Under the pieces are notes generated by a model that worked only from the letters and a program-made list of their open reading frames with translations, was not told the DNA's origin and searched no databases. Made by a program: the position numbers and the translations under genes. DNA of 51,644 bases from Deltaproteobacteria bacterium (GTDB taxonomy: Bacteria; Desulfobacterota; Desulfuromonadia; Geobacterales; Pseudopelobacteraceae), in contig JAJZRX010000016.1 in NCBI GenBank assembly GCA_021850095.1, positions 1 to 51,644 of the forward strand, written 5' to 3'. Shown piece after piece: positions 7,741 through 14,502 of this stretch. Position 1 is the stretch's first letter; each line of letters starts with the position of its first letter.

Positions 7741-8320
7741 ATGCGCATGACCGCACACCGCTTGACCATCATTGCCGCCGTACTTCTGATGACCGCCCCC
7801 GCGCTGGCCGCCGAACGATATTTTTCCCTGTTCGGCGGCGTTTATGCGCCTGCCGGAACCTCCGCCACGGACAAGACTTTCAAGGCGGTGGATGTGGATT
7901 ACAACGCTGGCTGGGGGGGTGGGAGCAACGGTCGGAGCGGCGTGGGACAACGGATTGCGGCTGGAAAACGAATTGTCGTACAAGCAAGCCGACTCCCGGA
8001 ACACGAGCGATCAGGCCTGGGCGCTGGGCTGGCTCCTAAACGGCTGGTTCGATCTCCGCAACAGCTCGGGCTGGACACCCTATCTGGGCGGCGGGCTCGG
8101 CCTGGGGCGGGGACATGCCGCATCGCTGGGGTATGTTGACCATACCGGCACCGGTCTGGCCTATCAGGCCGGTTGCGGTGTGGCCCTGAAGCTGGCACGC
8201 GGCCTGGATCTGGATCTGGGCTACCGCTATTTCGGGATTTCCGATACGTCGGATGAAGGGATCGGATCGGGCGACCTGTCGGGCTCTTCGTTTCAGGCCG
8301 GGGTACGGCTGAAATTCTGA
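7741..8320 (+). pseudogene. Outer-membrane beta-barrel protein with a frameshift in a poly-G run
   Basis: The start (ATG 7741, AGGAGAG upstream) gives a signal peptide ending TAPALAAERYF and then FSLFGGVYAP, typical of opacity/OmpA-like small barrels. At seven Gs (7913-7919) the frame is lost. With six Gs it would read GWGVGATVGAAWDNGLR and continue through YLGGGLGLGRG and LDLDLGYRYFG to the C-terminal aromatic AGVRLKF, the usual barrel end, giving 192 aa. As written, translation stops at 8139. The shift may be a sequencing error, a recent mutation or slipped-strand phase variation; the intact reading on both sides argues for one of the latter two or an error, not old decay. Confidence 0.75.
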
Positions 8321-8352
8321 TCCGATAAAAAGTTTTTTAAACCGGGATGAAC

Positions 8353-8378
8353 AGGATACCCCTGCGGGGGATTGGGAC
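8353..8378 (+). repeat. Solitary degenerate CRISPR-like repeat
   Basis: The stretch contains ACCCCTGCGGGGGATTGGGAC, which matches the 3' two-thirds of the array repeat at 6185-6358 with one deleted base and three substitutions near the end. It stands alone 2 kb from the array, after the outer-membrane protein gene. Confidence 0.5.
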
Positions 8379-8423
8379 GCTATGGCCGATAGGTCGCGCT
8401 TCTGCATCGTTCGTATGTGCTGC

Positions 8424-8499
8424 TATCCTTTAACAACGCCCTTGATAATTTATGGTTAACACTATATCCTTTAATAACTTGCCCGGTTGTTAAAGGATA
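8424..8499. promoter_or_regulatory. Three copies of a 14-bp site before the Fic gene, probable operators
   Basis: TATCCTTTAACAAC occurs at 8424-8437, a near copy (TATCCTTTAATAAC) at 8465-8478, and the exact inverse complement at 8486-8499. The last copy ends five bases before the Fic start and overlaps its ribosome site. The Fic protein has a C-terminal winged-helix-like region, so binding by Fic itself and autoregulation are inferred. Confidence 0.55.
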
Positions 8500-8504
8500 T
8501 CGCC

Positions 8505-9671
8505 ATGAAAAAAACCGATCTCAGCCCTACCAGACAGCGACAACTCGTTCATCTGGAATCACATCCGGGCGCGTCTGCTCTTATCCCGCCGGCTCCCCCC
8601 CGGTTCATACCTTCAAAAGGCATCATCAAAGAAGTTATCCATGCCCACGAGGCATTGGGAGAGCTTCGGGTCTCCACGGCGCGACTGACTAACCCCAACC
8701 TTGTCACCAGAACATTTGACCGGCGCGAGGCAGTTCGCAGCAGTCAAATCGAAGGCACCAGCTCGGATATGAATCAGCTTTTCAGCTATGAAGCCACCGG
8801 CAGTGATGAAGGCATGCCTTCTGACGTGCTTGTCACCCTGAACTACGTCAAGGCGCTTGAAATCGGCCTGAATGCGGTCAGAGATCGTGGAGCGACGGCG
8901 GTTGATGAAGCATTGATTAAAGGGCTGCATCGCACTTTGATGAATGGCGCCGATTATCGCGCTGAACCAGGTGCATACCGGGAAATACAGAACTGGATCG
9001 GCGGCAGCAGCATCTACCAGTCACGTTTCGTTCCGCCGCCGCCCGGACATGTCCCCGGCTGCATGAAAGAACTGATCGCGTTTCTGCATGACACACCATC
9101 GGAAGAGGATATGTACGAAGTTCCGGTCGTTATCCGTATGGCAATTGCCCATGCCCAATTCGAGACGATCCATCCGTTTGTTGATGGCAACGGTCGTGTC
9201 GGCCGTCTGCTGCTGCCGGTCATGCTGGCTGCGGAAGGATACTTGCCGGTGTATATCGCCGGATATCTGAAGAACAACCAGCAGGAATACTACGACCGGC
9301 TGGCCGGTGTGCAGTTGCGTGAAGAGTGGCAAGCGTGGCTGCAGTTTTTCGCTGCGGCGGTGAAGGAGTCGGTCAGGGAATCTATCCATACCGCACATGC
9401 GCTGAGTTTTCTGTTGCAGCGTTGGGAAAATCGATTATCCGAACTGAAAGTCAGATCTGATTCAGCGGTGTACAGATTGCCGCAGCTGCTGATAGGAAGA
9501 CCGGTTGTCACCGCCAGGCATGTGCAGGCGGAACTGGGCATCTCGTTTCCCGCGGCTAATAACGCCCTGGTCAAACTGGCTGAAACGGGAATTCTCACGA
9601 CTCCGCATGAGCAGCAGCGCAACCGTACCTTTGTTGCCCATGAAGCGATTGACATTCTGAACAGCAGGTAA
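8505..9671 (+). CDS. Fic-family protein (AMP transferase) with winged-helix C-terminus
   Basis: A 388-aa Fido-fold enzyme that transfers AMP (or another nucleotide part) to target proteins. The catalytic motif HPFVDGNGRVGR lies near residue 224. Upstream, SSQIEGTS carries the inhibitory glutamate of class II Fic proteins, near residue 80. The N-terminus binds through an IPPAPPRFIPS-like stretch, and the last 90 residues (VVTARHVQAELGISFPAANNALVKL) look like a winged helix. The ATG at 8505 is preferred over 8487 because AAAGGA precedes it. Three copies of a 14-bp motif in front suggest autoregulation. It lies within the toxin-antitoxin island. Confidence 0.88.
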   Translation: MKKTDLSPTRQRQLVHLESHPGASALIPPAPPRFIPSKGIIKEVIHAHEALGELRVSTARLTNPNLVTRTFDRREAVRSSQIEGTSSDMNQLFSYEATGSDEGMPSDVLVTLNYVKALEIGLNAVRDRGATAVDEALIKGLHRTLMNGADYRAEPGAYREIQNWIGGSSIYQSRFVPPPPGHVPGCMKELIAFLHDTPSEEDMYEVPVVIRMAIAHAQFETIHPFVDGNGRVGRLLLPVMLAAEGYLPVYIAGYLKNNQQEYYDRLAGVQLREEWQAWLQFFAAAVKESVRESIHTAHALSFLLQRWENRLSELKVRSDSAVYRLPQLLIGRPVVTARHVQAELGISFPAANNALVKLAETGILTTPHEQQRNRTFVAHEAIDILNSR

Positions 9672-9702
9672 GTCATCCCTGGCTGTCAAACGTTATCCGG
9701 AC

Positions 9703-9776
9703 GAAACGTTTCGGCAAACTTTGATGAGTTTATGCGCCTGCCAGAACCTCCGCCACGGACAAGTTTCAAGGCGGTG
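9703..9776 (+). pseudogene. Duplicated relic of the 7.2-7.9 kb region
   Basis: Two pieces match earlier sequence: 9703-9717 (GAAACGTTTCGGCAA) equals 7221-7235. About 9728-9772 matches 7843-7893 inside the outer-membrane protein gene (TTTATGCGCCTGCC, AACCTCCGCCACGGACAAG) with a two-base gap and few changes. In the copy the two pieces are joined with about 600 bases missing. No usable frame remains. Confidence 0.6.
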
Positions 9777-9907
9777 AGGATCGAGGCAGCGAGGCGCACG
9801 GATATGTACGTTGTGCTGCCGAAGACGAGCCAACGCAGAGAGGACTTTGATACGGAATTGGAATTATGCTGTGTTTTTTGATTTTCGCCGATCCAGGGAG
9901 GCTGACC

Positions 9908-10522
9908 GTGAAAAAAGCATCGATCCTGATTCACCTGCTGCTCTGCTGCCTGATCCTTCTGTCCGGCTGCAGCCGGGGGGCGCAGCTGCCCCCCCTGGCG
10001 GCCGACGGCCTGGTGTTGGCCTTTGGCGACAGCATCACCGCCGGGATCGGGGCCGGGGCGGGTGAAAGTTATCCCGATGTTTTGGGAAAGCTGATCGGCC
10101 GGAAAGTGGTCAACGCCGGGGTGCCGGGCGAAGTAAGCGCCGAGGGATTGGCACGGCTGCCGGAACTGCTGGAGGCGCAGAAGCCGGCCCTGCTGATCCT
10201 CTGCCACGGCGGCAATGATCTGCTGCAACGTCTGGATCAGGGCCAGACGGCCGGCAATCTGCGCGCCATGATCCGCCTGGCCCGGGAACGGGGAATTGCG
10301 GTGCTGCTGGTGGCGGTCCCGGCTCCCGATTTGTCCCTGAAACCGCCCCCCTTTTATGCCGAACTGGCTGCTAAATCCGGCCTGCCGATCGAGGCTAAAA
10401 TCCTGGCCCGCATCCTGGGCAAAGGCGCGCTCAAATCGGATTACGTCCACCCCAACGCGGCCGGCTACCGACAGCTGGCCGAAGCGCTGGCAACGCTTTT
10501 GAAAAAGAGCGGCGCGATTTGA
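9908..10522 (+). CDS. SGNH/GDSL-family lipase-esterase, lipoprotein
   Basis: A 204-aa TesA-like hydrolase. The GTG start at 9908 follows AGGGAGG and gives KKASILIHLLLCCLILLSGC, a lipoprotein signal with lipobox LSGC. The earlier ATG at 9866 would bury this signal. SGNH blocks are all visible: block I FGDSITAG (Ser), block II Gly in NAGVPGE, block III GGND (Asn), block V DYVHPNAAGY (Asp and His). It should act in the periplasm, anchored to a membrane, on esters or thioesters; the substrate is not evident. It stands alone, 230 bases after fic. Confidence 0.88.
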   Translation: MKKASILIHLLLCCLILLSGCSRGAQLPPLAADGLVLAFGDSITAGIGAGAGESYPDVLGKLIGRKVVNAGVPGEVSAEGLARLPELLEAQKPALLILCHGGNDLLQRLDQGQTAGNLRAMIRLARERGIAVLLVAVPAPDLSLKPPPFYAELAAKSGLPIEAKILARILGKGALKSDYVHPNAAGYRQLAEALATLLKKSGAI

Positions 10523-10546
10523 GCCTGGGATTCGTTGAAGAAAGAA

Positions 10547-10707
10547 CGTAACTGTTCAGCATTAGCAGGGAGGGTGGGCATCCTGCCCGCCTTGCAAGCG
10601 GGATTTATCGCTTGCATCGTTTTTGCACAATAACATCTATTCGAGCAAAAACTTGCTCGAAACGCAGGCACGATGCCTGCGCTCTTGAGTTGAGCTGAAC
10701 AGTTACG
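10547..10707. mobile_element. MITE-like element with 14-bp terminal inverted repeats
   Basis: CGTAACTGTTCAGC at 10547-10560 is repeated as its exact inverse complement at 10694-10707, enclosing 161 bases with no gene. The inside holds further inverted pairs (GGGCATCCTGCCC, GAGCAAAAACTTGCTC, GCAGGCACGATGCCTGC), so the RNA would fold strongly. Size, termini and lack of coding suit a non-autonomous transposable element. No transposase with matching ends is in the window and a target duplication is not clear. Confidence 0.6.
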
Positions 10708-10816
10708 AAAAAACAAGTAAAAGGGATGATGTTGTCAGTCAGGAAGCGGCTTTTTAAGTAGCCTGCCCCCTTTTCGTCTCCCCGTCGCGGCATTGCCCGG
10801 AAGGCACGAGCCCTTC

Positions 10817-10845
10817 TTGCTTTTTGGTCAGTGCAAACGTATACT
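10817..10845 (+). promoter_or_regulatory. Sigma-70 promoter of the MntA/HepT operon
   Basis: TTGCTT (10817-10822) and TATACT (10840-10845) are separated by the ideal 17 bases and lie 29 bases before the mntA start, which has an AGGGG ribosome site. Confidence 0.6.
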
Positions 10846-10874
10846 CCCGTTAAGAAAACTCAAGGGGCAGTGAC

Positions 10875-11174
10875 ATGGTCAGCAACAAAAACGATATCAT
10901 CATGTTTTTGCAGACGCACAAGGATGAAATGGCGCAGCGTTTCGGTGTGGTGAGCGTCGGTCTCTTCGGCAGTTATGCCCGGGGAGATGCCCGCGAAGAT
11001 TCTGATATCGATATTGCCATAGAGATCAAGTCCGATAAGAAGTCCTTGGGGAATTTCCTTGGCATCAGGCGCTACCTCGAACAGCAGTTCGGCAGGACAG
11101 TAGATCTTGGTATTGAAAGCACCTTGAAACCGTTGGCTCGTGAAATGGTGGCCAAGGAGATCATCCATGTCTGA
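10875..11174 (+). CDS. mntA: Minimal nucleotidyltransferase antitoxin (MntA-like)
   Basis: A 99-aa MNT-domain protein. The signature GLFGSYARGDAREDSDIDI gives the GSxxRG helix and the two catalytic aspartates; a third acidic residue is in GRTVDLGIE. In MntA/HepT systems this enzyme neutralises the HEPN toxin by adding AMP to a tyrosine near its active site. The following gene is exactly such a toxin and overlaps it by eight bases, so the two are an operon with antitoxin first. Confidence 0.92.
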   Translation: MVSNKNDIIMFLQTHKDEMAQRFGVVSVGLFGSYARGDAREDSDIDIAIEIKSDKKSLGNFLGIRRYLEQQFGRTVDLGIESTLKPLAREMVAKEIIHV

Positions 11175-11511
11175 ACGTCCGCAGCTTCTCTATTGTCAGG
11201 ATATTCTTGATTCTGGAGCGGCTATCCAGTCGTATGTTCAGGGCTTGACCTGTGATACGTTTGTTCAGGACCGCATGCGTTACTCTGCGGTAATTCGGGA
11301 GTTCGAAATCATAGGCGAGGCTGCGGGTAAACTGTCGGATGAGCTGAAACGTGGGTATCCTGAAATACCGTGGCAGGACGTAAAGGATTTCCGTAATCTG
11401 CTGGCGCACGAATATTTCGGGGTCGATCTGGAGATAGTCTGGAATACTCTTCGTGATGATTTGCCGATGTTGCTGGATGCTGTGCAGAAGATAGTGAGTG
11501 GAATTAAGTAA
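11167..11511 (+). CDS. hepT: HEPN-domain RNase toxin (HepT-like, DUF86)
   Basis: A 114-aa all-helical HEPN toxin. The catalytic motif RNLLAHEY matches the RX4HXY pattern, whose tyrosine is the AMP-acceptor in the HepT/MntA pair. The ATG at 11167 is chosen because it starts MSERPQLLYCQDIL, normal for the family; an upstream frame start at 11140 lies deep inside mntA. HepT cleaves RNA when free. A strong bidirectional terminator follows. Confidence 0.92.
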   Translation: MSERPQLLYCQDILDSGAAIQSYVQGLTCDTFVQDRMRYSAVIREFEIIGEAAGKLSDELKRGYPEIPWQDVKDFRNLLAHEYFGVDLEIVWNTLRDDLPMLLDAVQKIVSGIK

Positions 11512-11540
11512 ACTGCCCCGGAAGAGCGCAGATAATTTAT

Positions 11541-11574
11541 AAAAAAGACCCGCCCTTTCCGGGGCGGGTCTTTT
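11541..11574. terminator. Bidirectional rho-independent terminator
   Basis: A 9-bp perfect stem (GACCCGCCC / GGGCGGGTC, 11547-11555 and 11562-11570) is flanked by six As and four Ts, so it can end both the plus-strand mntA-hepT transcript and the minus-strand formate dehydrogenase operon that converges here. Confidence 0.9.
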
Positions 11575-11602
11575 CACAGCATCCTGCTGTTGGCTGTAAA
11601 TT

Positions 11603-11779
11603 CTACTTCTTCGCCTCTGTTTCGTTCAGCGCCACGATGTCCTCGCCGCTGGAGGCTTTCTTGAAATTTCTGATACCGGCCCCCAGGGACTGGCCGAGTT
11701 GCGGCAGCTTGCCCGGGCCGAACACAACCAGGGCGATTCCCATCACGATTACCATTTCCGGCATACCAAATCCAAACAT
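11603..11779 (-). CDS. tatA: Twin-arginine translocase subunit TatA/E
   Basis: A 58-aa protein, below the usual ORF size cut-off. It begins MFGFGMPEMVIVMGIALVVF, the short N-terminal membrane helix, then FGPGKLPQLGQSLGAGIRNFK, the conserved FGxxKLP hinge and amphipathic helix of TatA, and ends with a charged tail (LNETEAKK). The ribosome site AGAAAGGA lies upstream. It is the last gene of the formate dehydrogenase operon, 13 bases after mobA, and its job there is presumably to help export the folded FdnG-FdnH complex, whose catalytic subunit has a Tat signal. tatC is not nearby. Confidence 0.93.
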   Translation of the reverse strand: MFGFGMPEMVIVMGIALVVFGPGKLPQLGQSLGAGIRNFKKASSGEDIVALNETEAKK

Positions 11780-11792
11780 GTTTTTTTCCTTT

Positions 11793-12431
11793 CTAAAGGG
11801 CCGCGATTAATCCGGCCGGTTGGCTGCACGCGGAGCAGAGCTCTGCGCCGCGCAGTTTGAAGTAATCCCCCGGTGTGTTGATGTTGCTGAAGGAGGCGAA
11901 ATCCGGATCAAGCAGGGCCACCTCGCGGCGCGGCAACGTGCTTACGCGCACCTCGGGAAAAAACGAGATGATCCGTTTGCGGTTGTTTTCCAGCGCCTCC
12001 TCCATCGGTCCCAGACAGGCCTTGCCATAGATGGCGTGCAGCGGCTCCAGTCCGGCTTCACTTTCCGGGATCACCACGTCGCACCCTTCGCGCCGGGCTG
12101 CCAGCCGGCGGATCAGGGCGTTGTTCAGGTAGGGCATGTCGCAGGCCACGGCAAAAATATGCTCGCCGGCGCTGTGAAACAGGCCGCTGTGCAGGCCGGC
12201 CAGGGCGCCCAGGCCGGGATAGAGGTCGGGCACCGTGCGGCAGGGCAGGAAACTGTACTGCTCCGGCCGGTTGGTCACCAGCAGCACCTCGCCGAACAGT
12301 TCGCACATCTGGCGGTGGATCGCCTCGATGAAACGGCCGCCGCGATAGGGGAGCAGCGCCTTGTTGCTCCCCATGCGCGAGGATTGCCCGCCGGCCAGGA
12401 TCACGCCGGTGACGTCGGGGATGAAGTTCAC
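11793..12431 (-). CDS. mobA: Molybdenum cofactor guanylyltransferase MobA
   Basis: A 212-aa cytoplasmic enzyme that joins GMP from GTP to molybdopterin, making the MGD cofactor used by formate dehydrogenase. The nucleotide-binding motif LAGGQSSRMGSNKALLPY starts at residue 12 and VACDMPYLN supplies the metal-binding aspartate. The last 20 residues (GAELCSACSQPAG) are cysteine-bearing and not typical. Its start overlaps the NrfD-type gene stop by four bases, tying cofactor supply to the enzyme. Confidence 0.93.
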   Translation of the reverse strand: MNFIPDVTGVILAGGQSSRMGSNKALLPYRGGRFIEAIHRQMCELFGEVLLVTNRPEQYSFLPCRTVPDLYPGLGALAGLHSGLFHSAGEHIFAVACDMPYLNNALIRRLAARREGCDVVIPESEAGLEPLHAIYGKACLGPMEEALENNRKRIISFFPEVRVSTLPRREVALLDPDFASFSNINTPGDYFKLRGAELCSACSQPAGLIAAL

Positions 12432-13642
12432 GCCTCGACACCCTTGACCTGCTGGTGTTCGTGCCCCTCCACCTGATGGAAGCGGTCGGGCAGCGAGTAA
12501 TCCACCGTCTCGGGATGGTGCTCGAAAATCGGGAAATACTTGGCCAGCAGCACGAAGAACAGGATGTGGCCGGCGATGATGCCGATTGTCACCAGTGATT
12601 CGATGACCGACGGGAAGTAAATCACCTGATCGGGCTGGATCATGCCGAACATGGATACGTTGAAGCGGTTCAGCACCACCCCGAAAATGATCAGGCTGGC
12701 GCCCCGCAGCTGCATGCGGCTGTCTTCGCGGTTGGATTCCTTCATGAACATGATCATCGGGATGATCAGGCCGACAACCACCTCAACCAGAAACAGCGCC
12801 AGCAGCACCGGGCGATCGAAGAGCGGGCCGTGGGAAAGAAAGGCCAGGGCGGCGATCTTGACCGTCAGATAAGCTCCCAGCACCCAGGGGATGATTTTGG
12901 TCAGCACTTCCAGCAGCTCCGATTCGTCCGGCTGCCCCAGGTAGCGGTGCACCATGGTGGCTTCCAGGATGATGATCGACATGCCGGTGAAGATGGCCGA
13001 CATCCAGAACTGCAGCGGCAGGAGCGGGTTGTACCAGAGGTTGTGCAGCTTATCGACCGCGATCAGGAAAAAAGTTCCCAGCGAGGATTGGTGCAGGGTC
13101 GAGATGGATGCCGCCGCGATCACCAGCGGCATCTCCAGCCAGCGCAGGACACGCAATGGCATGTGGTAGCCGAACTTCTCGCAGACCGGCGAGAGGAATT
13201 CCAGGAAGAGCACGGTGGTGTAAGCCATGACGCACATCGAGACCTCAAACATGGGCGAATGGACGTTCCAGTACACCAGCGTGTGCCACCCTTTGTGGGG
13301 CTGCCCCAGATCCAGCAGCAGGCCGATGCAGACCAGCGAATAACCGAGGAAACCGGTCACGATTGCCGGCCGCACCAGCGGCTCCAGTTTCTTGATGTGG
13401 AAACAGTGCACGATGGCGCCCAGGGTGAAGGCCCCGGCCGCCAGCGGCACGGCCGTGACCACGTCGAACGAGATCCACAGTCCCCAGGGGTAGGTGTCGT
13501 TCATGTTGGTGGTGACCCCCAGGCCGAAGATGAAGCGCACGGCCGATGCCAGCACCGCCAGCGCCACCAGGACGATCATGAACTTCAGAAAATTATGGTA
13601 GCCCTTGACTTCATTAATGATGATGCGTGCCGCTGCGGTCAT
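12428..13642 (-). CDS. Formate dehydrogenase membrane subunit, NrfD/HybB type
   Basis: A 404-aa integral membrane protein with about ten hydrophobic helices. Landmarks are NTYPWGLWISFDVVT-like sequence near residue 50 (here DTYPWGLWISFDVVT), LLDLGQPHKGW and STLHQSSLGTFFLIA, as in HybB and NrfD/PsrC proteins. It passes electrons from the periplasmic Fe-S subunit to menaquinone. E. coli FdnI is instead a small cytochrome b; the replacement by an NrfD-type anchor matches the hydrogenase operon in this window and suggests shared ancestry. ATGA overlaps link it to the genes on both sides. The C-terminus is His-rich (EHHPETVDY, VEGHEHQQV). Confidence 0.88.
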   Translation of the reverse strand: MTAAARIIINEVKGYHNFLKFMIVLVALAVLASAVRFIFGLGVTTNMNDTYPWGLWISFDVVTAVPLAAGAFTLGAIVHCFHIKKLEPLVRPAIVTGFLGYSLVCIGLLLDLGQPHKGWHTLVYWNVHSPMFEVSMCVMAYTTVLFLEFLSPVCEKFGYHMPLRVLRWLEMPLVIAAASISTLHQSSLGTFFLIAVDKLHNLWYNPLLPLQFWMSAIFTGMSIIILEATMVHRYLGQPDESELLEVLTKIIPWVLGAYLTVKIAALAFLSHGPLFDRPVLLALFLVEVVVGLIIPMIMFMKESNREDSRMQLRGASLIIFGVVLNRFNVSMFGMIQPDQVIYFPSVIESLVTIGIIAGHILFFVLLAKYFPIFEHHPETVDYSLPDRFHQVEGHEHQQVKGVEA

Positions 13643-14502
13643 CGCTGTTCCTCCTTGATTTCCGGGTCTGTCGTTTCAGGCGTGACCTTGCTGTTTTTGA
13701 AGGCCTCTTCCTGTTTGATACGCTCCTTGCGATGGTTGAACCAGGAGATCAGCGACAGCCCGCCTCCCATGGTCAGGAAGATCCCCGGCACAAGCCGCAG
13801 CGCCTGCCAGGTATAGGAGGGGAGCGGACGGGTGGTGACCGGCTTGAACCCCAGCTCGTCCAGCGGCTGGTGGGTCAGGTAGATCACGCTGGTTCCGCCG
13901 GCCTCCTCCTTGCCGTAGATGGCCGGATAATAATGTTTGGGACGGGCCTTGAGACGCCGCTCGGCTTCGGCGATCATCTCGCTGCGGCTGCCGTAGCTGA
14001 TGGCGGTCGGGCAGGTGGTGGCGCAGGCCGGCTGCATACCTTCCTTGACCCGGCTGTAACAGCCGGTGCATTTCTTGACCAGCGGAAAAGCCTTGCTCCA
14101 TTCGTACTTGGGGATGCCGAAGGGGCAGGCGATCATGCAGAAACGGCAGCCGATGCAGCGTCCGGCGTTGTAGATCACCGGCCCCTCGGCGGTCTTGACA
14201 AAGGCCCCCACCGGGCAGACCGAGGCGCAGGCCGGCTCGTTGCAGTGCATGCACATCTCTTTGTAAAAGGCGAATTCGTTCTGGCCGTTTTTCTGGTAAT
14301 CCTTGAACTTGATCCGCGTGAAGGTGTGCTCCGACATGGCCGGCGGATTCTGGTAGCCCTCGCCGCTGAAGAACGACGTGTTCTCGGCCCCCAGCTGGTT
14401 CCATTGCTTGCAGGCCACCTGGCAGCCACGGCAGCCGGTGCATTTGGTGGTATCGATCAGAAATGTCTTTTGTTTGGAAAAATCCGTAATGGCGCCGCTC
14501 AT
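13639..14502 (-). CDS. fdnH: Formate dehydrogenase iron-sulfur subunit (4 x [4Fe-4S])
   Basis: A 287-aa electron-transfer subunit with four ferredoxin cysteine clusters: CTGCRGCQVACK (residue 21 on), CMHCNEPACASVCP, CIGCRFCMIACP and CTGCYSRVKEG-CATTCP. This is the FdnH/HybA arrangement. A single membrane helix follows near residue 230 (LRLVPGIFLTMGGGLSLISW), anchoring it on the periplasmic side. It has no Tat signal of its own and is probably carried out with FdnG. It overlaps its neighbours by four bases at each end. It receives electrons from the molybdenum centre and hands them to the NrfD-type subunit. Confidence 0.92.
   Translation of the reverse strand: MSGAITDFSKQKTFLIDTTKCTGCRGCQVACKQWNQLGAENTSFFSGEGYQNPPAMSEHTFTRIKFKDYQKNGQNEFAFYKEMCMHCNEPACASVCPVGAFVKTAEGPVIYNAGRCIGCRFCMIACPFGIPKYEWSKAFPLVKKCTGCYSRVKEGMQPACATTCPTAISYGSRSEMIAEAERRLKARPKHYYPAIYGKEEAGGTSVIYLTHQPLDELGFKPVTTRPLPSYTWQALRLVPGIFLTMGGGLSLISWFNHRKERIKQEEAFKNSKVTPETTDPEIKEEQR

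Noticed and set aside
9866..9907. ATG start at 9866 for the SGNH lipoprotein
   Set aside because: It adds 14 residues in front of the lipoprotein signal peptide; the GTG at 9908 has a ribosome site and gives a normal signal.
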